A stretch of 48,770 bases of DNA from Sphingomonas psychrolutea (GCF_014636175.1 NZ_BMDW01000025.1:2945-51714); one strand, 5' to 3'; counted from the stretch's first letter, positions 35,816 to 45,310 are shown. Notes: generated by a model from the letters alone, not told the origin. A program made the numbers and translations.

Positions 35816-37114
35816 TCAGGTCGTGGCGCACCGCATCGCGCGCTCGATCAGCGTGCTGTCGTCGGCCATCGTCGCGACGATATCGAGCATCTCGCCGTCG
35901 CGTACGCGGGCGAGCAGCACGACATAGTGCCCGCTCGACGATGCGGTTTCGAGCGCGACGCTTGCCAGCGTCGGCCGCTCGGCGAGCAAGGCGCGCGGAT
36001 CGGGCCTGACCTTGGCGAGCGGGGCACGCGCCAGCCGCTCGGCCTTGACCACGCCCTTGATCCCACCCTCGAACGTATCGAGAAACGCGCGAAGTGCGCC
36101 CGCCGCAACGCCGATCCGCCGGGCATAAGCAAGCACGGCAGCATATTCGGTCAGCCGCGTCTTGTCATGCTCCACGCCGAAGACAAGCTTGACGATCGGC
36201 GTCATCGGTGCGCGCAATTGCACCGCGATCCCGGCCATATCGAGCAAGGTTTCATACGCTTCCGGATCCGCATCGGCGGCGGCGGCAAAGGTGTGGGCGC
36301 GGCTCAGCGCGCGGTACAACGTCGACCGGCTGCGCGTATCGGCGGTCCGAACGGCGGTGGCGGAGTCTCGCGCCAGCGCAAGCTGTTCGCGCAGGCTCGC
36401 ACCGGCCGGCGCAATTGCATCGTCGTCACGCTCGGTTTCATCGGCCTCGTCGAGCCGTTCGACATCGCGGCCAGCGCTCGGTCCGTCGGCCCAGACGGGG
36501 GCAGTGACGACCGTTGATGGCGTGGTGCGCACCGCGGCGGCGATTTCGGCGTCGAGCTTGGCTTGCGCTTCTGCATCGACCAGTTCTTTCCAGTTGATCA
36601 CGCCGTAAATAAAATCGATCGAATCCTCATCCGAGGAAAACGGCATCAAGATGCCCCGATACATCGTGTTGAACCCGCGCGTGCTGACGAATTCGGCCTC
36701 GAAGCCGATGGGCGCGCGGTTTGCGATGATCTGCAAATAATGGTCGGTCAGGCGCGACAGCAGCGACCGGCTCGGCACTTGCGCGATGTGCGTCGTCGAC
36801 GAATCGAGGCTACATTCCGCGCGGAGCGCCTTGCCGAGATAGGCGATGGCCGGATTTTCGATTCCGGCGGAAAAATCGAGCAGGACGCTGTGCGGTCCGA
36901 AATCGGCGATATTGGCGGGATTGAGATCGGCGATCGAGGGATAGGGCCGTCCGCCGAGCAGCGAGACCCAGTGGTTATAGGCGCGCACGTGCATGCGGCG
37001 TTCGTCGGTGCCGACCTCGATCTGCGTGTCAGCGACTCCGCCATCCTCGTCGGGCGCGGACACGTTCTCGTCCAGATCGATCCGATCGCTCCCGAATCCG
37101 CTAACACTGTCCAT
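35816..37114 (-). CDS. PAS-domain (PAS_5-like) protein
   Basis: A 432-residue soluble protein. Residues about 45-175 look like a PAS_5 domain: RAYNHWVSLLGGRPYPSIAD, IADFGPHSVLLDFSAGIE, VPSRSLLSRLTDHYLQII and FNTMYRGILMPFSSDEDSI. That family is common in alphaproteobacteria and senses unknown cues. The rest is helical and acidic (residues 210-250) with no kinase, cyclase or DNA-binding motif that I can see. ATG at 37114 gives the domain a normal lead-in; the open frame runs to 37219. It is upstream of glutamate dehydrogenase on the same strand with a 71-base gap and could be a regulator of unknown target. Confidence 0.82.
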   Translation of the reverse strand: MDSVSGFGSDRIDLDENVSAPDEDGGVADTQIEVGTDERRMHVRAYNHWVSLLGGRPYPSIADLNPANIADFGPHSVLLDFSAGIENPAIAYLGKALRAECSLDSSTTHIAQVPSRSLLSRLTDHYLQIIANRAPIGFEAEFVSTRGFNTMYRGILMPFSSDEDSIDFIYGVINWKELVDAEAQAKLDAEIAAAVRTTPSTVVTAPVWADGPSAGRDVERLDEADETERDDDAIAPAGASLREQLALARDSATAVRTADTRSRSTLYRALSRAHTFAAAADADPEAYETLLDMAGIAVQLRAPMTPIVKLVFGVEHDKTRLTEYAAVLAYARRIGVAAGALRAFLDTFEGGIKGVVKAERLARAPLAKVRPDPRALLAERPTLASVALETASSSGHYVVLLARVRDGEMLDIVATMADDSTLIERAMRCATT

Positions 37115-37317
37115 GCGTAAACGCCCTACCTCGCTCGGCCGAACCCAATACGGGCCGCCGTCACGGCCACGTTGTGCACGCGCCGTGGTAAACACGGGGT
37201 AAACCGGCGACCGTTTCACCGCGACACCCGCGCGTCGCGCGTCGGTCCGCGCTTGTCAGCCCCGACATGACCTGATAAGCGCCCGTCCTCATCATCGTCC
37301 GCCACGGACATGGCGAC

Positions 37318-37393
37318 GCCGCTTTAGCTCAGTTGGTAGAGCATCGCATTCGTAATGCGGGGGTCACAGGTTCGAGTCCTGTAAGCGGCACCA
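37318..37393 (+). tRNA. tRNA-Thr (anticodon CGT)
   Basis: A 76-base cloverleaf with CCA encoded. The acceptor GCCGCTT pairs with AAGCGGC. The D arm is GCTC-AGTTGGTA-GAGC. The anticodon loop TTCGTAA, closed by CGCA/TGCG, exposes CGT and so reads ACG threonine codons. The T arm is ACAGG-TTCGAGT-CCTGT. A T-run follows at 37394-37398. It sits at the point where the left housekeeping region changes to the LuxR/TonB region, so it could be an integration site. Confidence 0.97.
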
Positions 37394-38016
37394 TTTTTCT
37401 TATACATTATCAATGACTTGACTGCACTTCCGTCGACGAGCGGGCTGTCTCTGTGACACCTTATCGTCCGGCGGGTTTCGACGCATTTCCAGCGATTCCG
37501 CATTGGTTGCGGCAACTCCGTGCAACACAAACGCAACATGGCGACGTCACTCCGCGCTGACAGAATCGTCATAGCGAATCGCTCATCGTCATCTCGTTCG
37601 CGCCGCTGCCTGAACTGCTCCCCGACGGTGCGGTCGCCATGAGCATTCTGCGGAAGGCCTGGCATAAACGACATGCATCCGGTCGGTCGGATTGCCGAGC
37701 CCACTCGGTCACAAACTCGAAAAGCGACGGTTCGGCTTCCTTCACAATAGTCGACCTTTACGGCCCGCTAGTCGCGTCCCGGAATCAGATGTTTGGCTGT
37801 CGCCCATCCAACAGCACGGCAATCATGTTGGCCGCCTTCAGGCAGAAACTCCACTCGGCATCATATCCAGTTTTATCGAGTGACCTCTCACACAGATTAA
37901 TCGAAACTTCTTCAGCGTTGATTCGAAGCCCGCCATATTTTTTTGACAAGCCGCAAAAGCCTTGTATCGATCGTTACGCTTCAGGTACTCGTTTCGAGTT
38001 TTCGAGCAAGGAGGAC
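37394..38016. other. 623-base region between tRNA-Thr and luxR-type gene
   Basis: A frame is open here from 37639 into the regulator, but its codon positions do not show the strong third-position G/C bias of the window, so I treat it as non-coding. It contains a T-run after the tRNA and the luxR promoter candidate at 37943-37970. I see no other gene, no copy of the tRNA 3' end and no integrase remnant. Confidence 0.55.
37943..37970 (+). promoter_or_regulatory. sigma-70-like promoter of the LuxR-type gene
   Basis: A consensus -35 TTGACA (37943-37948) and TATCGA (37965-37970) are separated by 16 bases. Transcription would begin near 37977, 40 bases before the GTG start at 38017. The motif supports the short form of the regulator. 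Confidence 0.55.
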
Positions 38017-38742
38017 GTGATCGGACATGCGCCGACGACCGTTGCAGCATTCGACGATCAGTCCGCTCGGCTGTTCCAGGACTTGCGCGGACTCGGCTTC
38101 GATAAATGCGTGTACGTGATCGAGGCGCGTGGGGCGGCTGCGATCGTTCCGCTTGCGGCCTTTGGCATCGGGCTGACCGAGGCGCATGCCAACGAGTTCA
38201 TTGGCCGCGCCGCGCACGATCCGCTGCGCAGGATGCTGTCGCGCGGTGAAATCCCGATTGGCAGCGTGCCGATCACCTACGAGAATACAGGCCGCGCCCT
38301 ATCGGTCGCCCCCGACAGTAAACTGTCTGTGGGCGATGCGTCGCTATTGCGCTGGTGCCTCGCGCAAGGCGTCCGGACCGGAATCACTTTCCGCATCCTG
38401 ATGACGAAAGGACGCTACGCGTCCGTCAATTACTATAGCGCCGCGCAACTGACGCCGGCTGAACTCGACGCTGCGGTACAGGCGCTGTTCCTGTTTGGGC
38501 ATCGCCTCCACGAACGGATCGAGCCCAGCCTACCGAGCGGCCCCGGGCACCTGCTGTCGTCGCGCGAGGTCGACTGTATCGAGCAAATGGCGCTCGGCCT
38601 CGGCAATCGCGAAATCGCCGAAACGCTCGGCATCTCGGTCGATACCGTGAAGGATCATATCCAGAGCCTTTTCCACAAGCTCGACGTTGCCAACCGCGCG
38701 CAAGCCGTGTCGCGCGCGCATATGCTCGCCTATCTTGACTGA
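38017..38742 (+). CDS. LuxR-family transcriptional regulator with autoinducer-binding-like domain
   Basis: A 241-residue regulator. The N-terminal part (LRGLGFDKCVYVIEARG, then NEFIGRAAHDPLRRMLSRG) resembles the autoinducer-binding domain of quorum-sensing LuxR proteins. The C-terminal helix-turn-helix is clear: LSSREVDCIEQMALGLGNRE, IAETLGISVDTVKDHIQSLF and HKLDVANRAQAVSRA. The length matches LuxR/TraR proteins. The GTG at 38017 was chosen from the family length, the AAGGAGG just before it (though only 2 bases away) and the promoter; the open frame to 37639 is doubtful. No luxI synthase is in the window, so it would be a solo regulator. It may control the operon that follows. Confidence 0.82.
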   Translation: MIGHAPTTVAAFDDQSARLFQDLRGLGFDKCVYVIEARGAAAIVPLAAFGIGLTEAHANEFIGRAAHDPLRRMLSRGEIPIGSVPITYENTGRALSVAPDSKLSVGDASLLRWCLAQGVRTGITFRILMTKGRYASVNYYSAAQLTPAELDAAVQALFLFGHRLHERIEPSLPSGPGHLLSSREVDCIEQMALGLGNREIAETLGISVDTVKDHIQSLFHKLDVANRAQAVSRAHMLAYLD

Positions 38743-39045
38743 GCAGCGCCCCCCCCCCCCCCCCCCCCCCATTTGGGGGGATAGCAGCGCTGACATGACT
38801 AACTTAGCTTTCATTTCATCAGGGCCAAACAAAAAACAATAAAACTCTGGATAGTCAAATTAAATCCGCACCAATACGTCGATGTCTACACTCAAATACT
38901 GTTTTATACTCACCATTTTCTAATAAAAAGTCAGGCGAATCGCTTAGATTACGCCAACTGGAACCCGTGCGTGGAGAGGGTCTCTAATAAGGCAGCTGCT
39001 CCTCTAGGTCGCGGCTTTGCGCTCATATTTTAAAAGGGGATTTAC
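38743..39045 (+). promoter_or_regulatory. upstream region of the TonB/peptidase operon with poly-C tract
   Basis: This 303-base space begins with the C-run (38749-38770) and continues as the most A/T-rich stretch of the window, with AAAACAATAAAACT, TTTTATACTCACC and TTCTAATAAAAAG. The ribosome site AAAAGGGGA precedes the ATG at 39046. A promoter of the operon must lie here, but I cannot single out one -35/-10 pair. No small gene is supported. Confidence 0.55.
38749..38770. repeat. homopolymer run of 22 cytosines
   Basis: Twenty-two C in a row start 7 bases after the LuxR-type gene's stop, followed by ATTT and six G. The last six C and the six G form a perfect hairpin, CCCCCC-ATTT-GGGGGG (38765-38780). 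Such runs change length easily by strand slippage and are also hard to sequence exactly, so the true length may differ. Confidence 0.9.
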
Positions 39046-42000
39046 ATGCACATGCACAGGTTGCGCCAGAAAATGCTTTGCGGAGCCACGATGCTGGTGA
39101 TTGCCTTGCTTGCCGAGGGCGCGCAGGCGCAGGTGCAGGCCGCGCCGACACCCGGTGCGCCTCATCCCGCTGACACGACGTCCACAAGCGAGCAGCCGGC
39201 CGGCGACATCGTGGTGACCGGCTCGCGCATTCCACGCGCCGGTTTCGACACTCTCCAGCCCGCGCAGACGGTCAGCTCGCAATTGCTGGCGGACCGCTCG
39301 CCGGTTAACGTAGCAGACACCCTCAACGAGCTGTCCGCCTTCGGCACGCCGGGATCGAACAATACCGGACAGCAGTCGAGCGCCAATGTGGGGCAGCAGT
39401 TCGTCAACCTCTACAATCTCGGCTCACAGCGTTCGCTGGTGCTAGTCAACGGGCGGCGCTTCGTGTCGGGCAACGCGCCGACGCCGCCGGGCACCTTCGG
39501 CGGCGCGCCATCGGGGCAGGAGGTTGATCTCAACACCATTCCGGTCGGGCTGATCGACCGTGTCGAAGTACTGTCGGTCGGCGGCGCGCCGATCTATGGT
39601 GCCGATGCCATTGCCGGAACGGTCAACATCATCCTCAAGGACAAGTTCAAGGGGGTTATTGTCGAGGGACAGTACGGCATCTCGCGCTATGGCGACGGCG
39701 AAAGCTATGTCGGCCGCGCGGTTGCCGGCACTAACTTCGCAGAGGACCGCGGCAACATCACGACGACAGTGGAATATACCAAGCAAGGCGGCTTGACCTA
39801 TCTCGACCGGCCGAAAACGCTGCCCTATGCTACATTCCAGCCGTCCGACGCGTGCAAAGCTCTCGGCTATGGTGCGTGCTACGTCCCCAATGCGACTGTT
39901 CCAAGCATATTCCCCGGCGGCATCCCTGCTTCCAACGCTGGGCTCGCCAATGCGGGATCGCCGACCTATCCCAATGCGATCCACAACGCAGCGGGGCAGG
40001 TGGTTGCGTTCGGCCCCGACGGCAATCTCAACCCGGTCAATCTGGGCGTGCAGAACAACGGGTTGGTTTTCGGCTCGGGCGGTGACGGCGATAATCTGGC
40101 GGGGCAGTCGCAATTCGTCGCACCGATCAGCCGCATCCTGTTTGGTACGCTCGGCCATTACGACGTGACCGACCATGTCCGCGCCTATTTCGAAACTGAG
40201 TTCGCACATTCTGAAGCGACGCTGCTCGCGGCGCAGCCAAGCTATCAGTCGGCGTTCTTCGCTTCGCAGAAAGGGGCGGGGCCGATCCAATTCACCACCG
40301 CCAATCCTTTCCTCACCGCACAGGCCAGATCCGTTCTCAACGCGGCCGGCGCGGGCACCTTTTATCTGTCGCGCGCCAATCTCGACATTGCGCCGCAATC
40401 GACCGAGAACACCAACACAACCTATCGCGTCGTCGCGGGGCTGAAGGGCGATTTCGCAATCGCCGGACGCAAGGTCAACTGGGACGCGTCCTTTAACTAC
40501 GGCCGGTCCGAGAACGGCATCACTTACTACGACATCAACCAAGAAAATTTCGCCAATGCGATCGACGCCGTGCGTGACGTTACGGGTAAGATCGTCTGCC
40601 GCGTCACACTTACTCCTCCGGCCGCCCCGGCCGGCGGGCAGCCCTATTCGGTTACGGCATGCCAGCCGCTCAACCTGTTCGGCTCCGGCGCGCCGAGCGC
40701 GGCCGCAGTCAATTTCGTCACCGCAAAGGACTTCGCTAAGTCCGTGCTGACACAGCGCGACTGGCAATTAAACGGCAACGCCTCGCCGTTTGACCTATGG
40801 GCAGGGCCGGTGCAGCTCGCACTCGGCTTCGAATATCGCGAGGAATCTGGTCAGTACGATGTCGACGCCTTCGCCGCGGCTGGGCTGGGGCGCAATGCCC
40901 CCAGCTCGAACGTCGCTGGCCGGTACAACTCTACCGAGTTCTCTGGCGAAGCGAAAATTCCACTGGTGTCGCCCGCGATGGGATGGCGCTTTCTTCATTC
41001 GCTTGAGCTGGACGGGGCATTCCGCCGGATCGACAACAGCCGGGCGGGCGGATCCAACGTCTATACCTTCGGCGGCAAGATCGCGCCGATCGCGGACATC
41101 GAGTTCCGGGGCAATTTCACCCATTCGGTGCGCGCACCGTCGATTGGCGAGTTGTTCCTGCCCACGACCAACACCCAATCCTTCGCTCAGGATCCGTGCG
41201 ATCCCAATTTCATCGGCGCAAATTCGACGCGAGGAGCTAATTGCACGGCCGTGTTCAGGACGCTCGGCACCAATCTATCGAGCTTCAAGTCGGGCGTCGT
41301 CAACGCCTCAGTGCTTGGCACAACCGGCGGCAATCAGGAATTGCTGAACGAACGCGCCGATGCATGGACCGCGGGCTTCGTTACGCGCCCGCGGTTCGTA
41401 CGCGGACTAACGCTAGCCCTGGACTGGATCGAGATTCGCCTGAAAGACCCGATCACCAGCCTCACGCTAACCCAGGTTATGGACGCCTGCTATGACAGCG
41501 GCAGCTTCCCGAACAACTATTGCAACCTGTTCCAGCGCAACGGCGCCGGGCAGGTGACGGGGTTCAGCACGCCGCTGATCAACGCCGGCGCGCAGTCTTT
41601 CGCCGGCGCGCAGCTCGACATGACTTATCGCTTCCAGATCGGCGACCTGCCGTTTATCCACCACGGCGGCGATTATGGCAGTCTGACCTTCGACGTGAAC
41701 GGCTTCTACACGAAGACCCACACCTACACGATTCTCGGGGTCACGACCCCGACGTTGGGCAATATCGGCGACCCGAAGATGCGGTTCAACATCTCGACGC
41801 GCTACCGCAAGGGACCGGGCATGCTGTATCTGCAGTATCGCCACATCAGTAGCGGCGCGCAGGATGTGACTCTTCAATCCTCGTCTCAACAGATTCTCGG
41901 TGTTGGCGCCTATTCTCAGTTCAATGGATCGGTTTCATACGACATAACGTCGAAGATTACGGCGCAAATGGTTATCAACAACATCTTCAACCAGTCGCCA

Positions 42001-42096
42001 CCGCCTTATGCCATCTCGCTCAACGCTGGCGCAGCGCTCGGTACCTATAATTACTTCGGACAATCCTTTGTCTTCAAGCTGAAGGTTGGATTGTAG
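39046..42096 (+). CDS. TonB-dependent outer-membrane receptor of a degradation operon
   Basis: A 1,016-residue receptor with a signal peptide (MLVIALLAEGAQAQ), a TonB box-like DIVVTGSRIPRAG, a plug domain (RSLVLVNGRRFVSGN, then VDLNTIPVGLIDRVEVLSVG and GAPIYGADAIAGTVNIIL), and a large barrel with long loops. It ends in FGQSFVFKLKVGL. This type, with NGRR and GADAIAGTVN, is the large family used for peptides, sugars and other compounds rather than siderophores. It heads a five-gene unit of exported hydrolases, so the imported compound is probably a peptide or amide. The gap to the next gene is 71 bases. Confidence 0.94.
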   Translation: MHMHRLRQKMLCGATMLVIALLAEGAQAQVQAAPTPGAPHPADTTSTSEQPAGDIVVTGSRIPRAGFDTLQPAQTVSSQLLADRSPVNVADTLNELSAFGTPGSNNTGQQSSANVGQQFVNLYNLGSQRSLVLVNGRRFVSGNAPTPPGTFGGAPSGQEVDLNTIPVGLIDRVEVLSVGGAPIYGADAIAGTVNIILKDKFKGVIVEGQYGISRYGDGESYVGRAVAGTNFAEDRGNITTTVEYTKQGGLTYLDRPKTLPYATFQPSDACKALGYGACYVPNATVPSIFPGGIPASNAGLANAGSPTYPNAIHNAAGQVVAFGPDGNLNPVNLGVQNNGLVFGSGGDGDNLAGQSQFVAPISRILFGTLGHYDVTDHVRAYFETEFAHSEATLLAAQPSYQSAFFASQKGAGPIQFTTANPFLTAQARSVLNAAGAGTFYLSRANLDIAPQSTENTNTTYRVVAGLKGDFAIAGRKVNWDASFNYGRSENGITYYDINQENFANAIDAVRDVTGKIVCRVTLTPPAAPAGGQPYSVTACQPLNLFGSGAPSAAAVNFVTAKDFAKSVLTQRDWQLNGNASPFDLWAGPVQLALGFEYREESGQYDVDAFAAAGLGRNAPSSNVAGRYNSTEFSGEAKIPLVSPAMGWRFLHSLELDGAFRRIDNSRAGGSNVYTFGGKIAPIADIEFRGNFTHSVRAPSIGELFLPTTNTQSFAQDPCDPNFIGANSTRGANCTAVFRTLGTNLSSFKSGVVNASVLGTTGGNQELLNERADAWTAGFVTRPRFVRGLTLALDWIEIRLKDPITSLTLTQVMDACYDSGSFPNNYCNLFQRNGAGQVTGFSTPLINAGAQSFAGAQLDMTYRFQIGDLPFIHHGGDYGSLTFDVNGFYTKTHTYTILGVTTPTLGNIGDPKMRFNISTRYRKGPGMLYLQYRHISSGAQDVTLQSSSQQILGVGAYSQFNGSVSYDITSKITAQMVINNIFNQSPPPYAISLNAGAALGTYNYFGQSFVFKLKVGL

Positions 42097-42167
42097 GCTG
42101 CCGCATCAAGCGTCGGGCGAGTCTTGCCCGGCGCTTCTGCGCGGGCACTTTACTTCGGGGATATTTC

Positions 42168-44216
42168 ATGAACCGCCTGTTTCCGTTTATCGCGACGGCG
42201 ATCACCCTCTCCGCCACCTCGGCCGTCGCGCAGACCGTGCTCAAGCCGGTCGACCTTTTCTCGCTCGCCGCCGCCAGTACGCCCGCCGTACGACCTGACG
42301 GTGGACTGATCGCCTACGTCAAAAAGGCCAACGACGTGATGACCGATCGGGCGCGCACATCGCTCTGGTTGGTCGACAGCCGGACCGGCGCGGCGACCGC
42401 GGTGGCGGCCGGCGAGGACGACGCCGCGCAGCCGTGCTGGTCGCCGGACGGCCAGCGGCTCGCCTTCGTGCGGACCACGGCCAAGGGCGAGCCCACGCTC
42501 TACGTCTATAGCGTTGCCACGCGCCAGGCGACGATCGTGTCCGCGGTCGCCCGACAGCCAAGCCAACTCGCTTGGTCGCGTGACGGCGTCAGCCTCGCCT
42601 TCGTGATGGCGGTCAACCGGCCCGACACGGTGTTCGGCAGGCCGCTTACACCGCCCGCCGGCGCGATTTGGGCGCGTCCACTCGAAGTGATCGACACGGT
42701 CGCGTATCGCGACGACGGCATCGGCCCGCGCGCGCCGGGATTTCCGCATCTGTTCGTCGTTCCCACGGGCGGCGGCCCGCCGCGCCAAGTGACCAGCGGC
42801 GCGTTCGACGATGGCGGGCCGCTGTCCTGGACTCCCGACGGCAAGGCGATCGTATTCACCTCGCGGCGCGCGACCGACTGGCAGCGCGATCCGCTCAAGG
42901 CGGGCATCTATCGCGTCGCGGTGACCGATGGTGCCGTCACCGAGCTGACGAAGCCCGACGCCCCGCGTGCGGACGCGCGGCTTTCGCCCGATGGTCGGCA
43001 GATCGCCTTCACCAACCACGACGAGCGCTACCGCGGGTATGAAAACGCGCGGCTGTGGGTAATGGATAGCGATGGCGGCCACCTGCGGATGCTTGCTGGA
43101 ACGCTCGATCGCAGTTTCGAGAAGCCAGTCTGGGCGGCCGACGGAAGGTCTCTCTATGCGGACTATGTCGATCGGGGCGTCACCAAGGTTGCGCGGGTGG
43201 ACGTGGCGCGCGGTAGCTTCCGCGACGTGGCAACCGACCTCGCCGGGGATGGGTTCGATTTGCCGTACAGCGGCGGTGACTTTTCGGTCGGTGCCGACGG
43301 TACGCTGGCGATCGCGCAAGGGGCACCGGATCATCCCGCCGATCTGGTCATGGTGCGCAAGGGCAGGACTACACGGCTCACCAACCTCAACGGCGCATTG
43401 CTCGGCCAGCGCACGCTCGGCGCGGTGCAGTCGCTTGCGGTCAGGTCGAGCGTCGACGGCGCCGCGGTCGATGCTTGGTTAGTGCTGCCGCCGGGCTTTG
43501 ATCCGAAGCGCAGCTATCCGCTGATCCTCGAAATCCACGGCGGGCCGTTCGCGAGCTACGGCCCGACGTTCGCCAGCGACGGGCAGCTCTACGCAGCTAA
43601 CGGGTATGTCGTGGTCTACGCCAATCCGCGTGGATCGACCTCGTATGGCGAGCGCTTCGCCAATGGCATCGACCGCAGCTATCCCGGCACCGATTACGAC
43701 GATTTGATGAGCACGGTCGATGCCGCGATCGCCAAGGGCTTCATCAACAAGGATCGGCTGTACGTCACCGGCGGTTCGGGCGGCGGGGTGCTGACGACGT
43801 GGATCGTCGGTAAGACGCATCGCTTCCGCGCTGCGGTAGCGCAGAAGCCTGTCGTCAACTGGTCGAGCGAGGTGCTGACCTCCGACATATATCCGTGGAT
43901 GGCAAAATATTGGTTCGGCAAGGCGCCGTGGGAAGATCCTCAGAGCTATTGGGCGCGCTCGCCGCTGTCGCTCGTCGGCAACGTGACCACCCCAACCATG
44001 CTCATCGTCGGCGGCCAGGACGTGCGGACGCCCGTCCCGGAATCGGAACAATATTACGGCGCGCTGCAGATGCGCGGCGTACCGACCGCGCTTGTCAAGG
44101 TGCCGGGGGCGTTCCACGACATGGCAAAGCGACCGAGCCAGTCCGCTGCCAAGACCAATGCCGTGCTGGCATGGTTTGCGCTTTATGGTGGCCCCGCGGT
44201 GGAGCTGAACGAATGA
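42168..44216 (+). CDS. exported S9-family (prolyl oligopeptidase-type) serine peptidase
   Basis: A 682-residue exported peptidase: signal peptide (MNRLFPFIATAITLSATSAVAQ), a beta-propeller of WD/PD40-type repeats (CWSPDGQRLAFVR, ARLSPDGRQIAFTNHD), then an alpha/beta-hydrolase. The nucleophile is Ser in VTGGSGGGVLTTW, the aspartate is in GGQDVRTPVPES and the histidine in PGAFHDMAKRP. This is the dipeptidyl/acylaminoacyl peptidase branch. Lasso-peptide isopeptidases share this fold, but no lasso-peptide genes are near. The stop overlaps the next start by 4 bases. Confidence 0.94.
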   Translation: MNRLFPFIATAITLSATSAVAQTVLKPVDLFSLAAASTPAVRPDGGLIAYVKKANDVMTDRARTSLWLVDSRTGAATAVAAGEDDAAQPCWSPDGQRLAFVRTTAKGEPTLYVYSVATRQATIVSAVARQPSQLAWSRDGVSLAFVMAVNRPDTVFGRPLTPPAGAIWARPLEVIDTVAYRDDGIGPRAPGFPHLFVVPTGGGPPRQVTSGAFDDGGPLSWTPDGKAIVFTSRRATDWQRDPLKAGIYRVAVTDGAVTELTKPDAPRADARLSPDGRQIAFTNHDERYRGYENARLWVMDSDGGHLRMLAGTLDRSFEKPVWAADGRSLYADYVDRGVTKVARVDVARGSFRDVATDLAGDGFDLPYSGGDFSVGADGTLAIAQGAPDHPADLVMVRKGRTTRLTNLNGALLGQRTLGAVQSLAVRSSVDGAAVDAWLVLPPGFDPKRSYPLILEIHGGPFASYGPTFASDGQLYAANGYVVVYANPRGSTSYGERFANGIDRSYPGTDYDDLMSTVDAAIAKGFINKDRLYVTGGSGGGVLTTWIVGKTHRFRAAVAQKPVVNWSSEVLTSDIYPWMAKYWFGKAPWEDPQSYWARSPLSLVGNVTTPTMLIVGGQDVRTPVPESEQYYGALQMRGVPTALVKVPGAFHDMAKRPSQSAAKTNAVLAWFALYGGPAVELNE

Positions 44217-45310
44217 TGCGCCATATCCTTTTCCTGCTCGCATCGCTCTTGCTCGGTGTGACTCCCGCGCTCGCCGCTGATGGCGAGCGCACCGCCTTCG
44301 TCCTCCGCGACTTCAAGCTTGAAAACGGAACCGTCCTGCCACGCGCGGTCGTTATGTATGCGACGTACGGCAAGCTCAATGCGGAGCATAGCAACGTGGT
44401 TCTTTTGCCGTCGCACTACATGGCGGATTCGCATGGCTATGAGTGGCTGATCGGCGCGGGCAAGGCGTTCGATCCCGCACGCTATTATCTGGTCGCCACC
44501 GAATTGTTCGGGAACGGCAAGTCCTCCTCGCCGAGCAATACGCCTGCGCCGTTCGACGGCGCGCGCTTCCCGGTGACCAGTATCCGCGACAATGTCGAAG
44601 CGGTGCACCGCCTGCTCGGCGAAGCGCTTGGCGTGCGGCATCTGCGCGCGGTCGTCGGGTTTTCGATGGGCGGCGAGCAGGCGTTTCAATGGGCGGTCAG
44701 CCGTCCCGATTTCATGGACCGCGTCGTGGTGACCTCGGCGACGGCCAAGACCTGGCCGCATGGCATCGTTCGGCTCGAAAGCGAGATCATCGCGATCACC
44801 ACCGACCCGGTGTTCGCCGACGGCAATTATACGAAGCAGCCGAAGAAGGGGCTGGAAGCCTTCGGCGCGATTTGGGCGGCGTGGTTATTTTCGCAGCAAT
44901 GGTGGCGCGACGAATTATGGCGAGCGAGCAGTCCTCCCGGCACGACCTTCGCGCAGGTTTTCGACAAGTTCCACAAGGACTTCATCCCGGGCGCCGACGC
45001 GAACGATCTGATCCTGCAGATGCGCACTTGGGAGATCCATGATGTCGGCACGACCCCGGGTTTCGGCGGCGACACCAAGCGCGCGCTGCGCTCGATCGAG
45101 GTTCCGCTGCTTTACATGCCCTCGCAGACTGACATGTATTTCCCGGTCGAAGACGCGCGATTCGAGGCGCAGTTCATCCCGAACGTGACCTTCACGCCGA
45201 TTCCCTCGCTCTGGGGCCATACGGCGGGCGCGGCAAGCAACCCGGCCGACGCCAAGTTCCTCAACGATACAATCGGTGCCTTCATGGCGGCGGACGAAGC
45301 CAAACGTTAA
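44213..45310 (+). CDS. exported alpha/beta hydrolase of the homoserine acetyltransferase (MetX) fold
   Basis: A 365-residue protein with an N-terminal signal (MMRHILFLLASLLLGVTPALA), so it acts outside the cytoplasm, unlike MetX. The nucleophile Ser is in VVGFSMGGEQAFQWA, the acid in PSQTDMYFPVED and the histidine in LWGHTAGAASN. Other MetX-like parts are YYLVATELFGNGKSSSPS and FPVTSIRDNVEAVHRLL. The acyl-transfer role of MetX is unlikely in the periplasm; hydrolysis of an ester, thioester or amide is more plausible. The start overlaps the peptidase stop (two ATG codons, 44213 and 44216, are possible), and its own stop overlaps the amidase ATG in TAATG. Confidence 0.88.
   Translation: MMRHILFLLASLLLGVTPALAADGERTAFVLRDFKLENGTVLPRAVVMYATYGKLNAEHSNVVLLPSHYMADSHGYEWLIGAGKAFDPARYYLVATELFGNGKSSSPSNTPAPFDGARFPVTSIRDNVEAVHRLLGEALGVRHLRAVVGFSMGGEQAFQWAVSRPDFMDRVVVTSATAKTWPHGIVRLESEIIAITTDPVFADGNYTKQPKKGLEAFGAIWAAWLFSQQWWRDELWRASSPPGTTFAQVFDKFHKDFIPGADANDLILQMRTWEIHDVGTTPGFGGDTKRALRSIEVPLLYMPSQTDMYFPVEDARFEAQFIPNVTFTPIPSLWGHTAGAASNPADAKFLNDTIGAFMAADEAKR

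Noticed and set aside
37318..37393. Second copy of the tRNA-Thr 3' end as an attachment site
   Set aside because: I looked for the last part of the tRNA (GGTTCGAGTCCTGTAAGCG) to the right and found no duplicate in the window.
37639..38016. Upstream extension of the LuxR-type gene to an ATG at 37639
   Set aside because: Weak codon bias, length beyond the LuxR family, and a promoter-like TTGACA-N16-TATCGA inside it argue against translation; not fully excluded.
42168..44216. Lasso-peptide isopeptidase and lasso-peptide cluster
   Set aside because: The S9 fold and the neighbouring TonB receptor recall such clusters, but no precursor, protease or cyclase gene is present, and the nucleophile motif is the ordinary S9 type.
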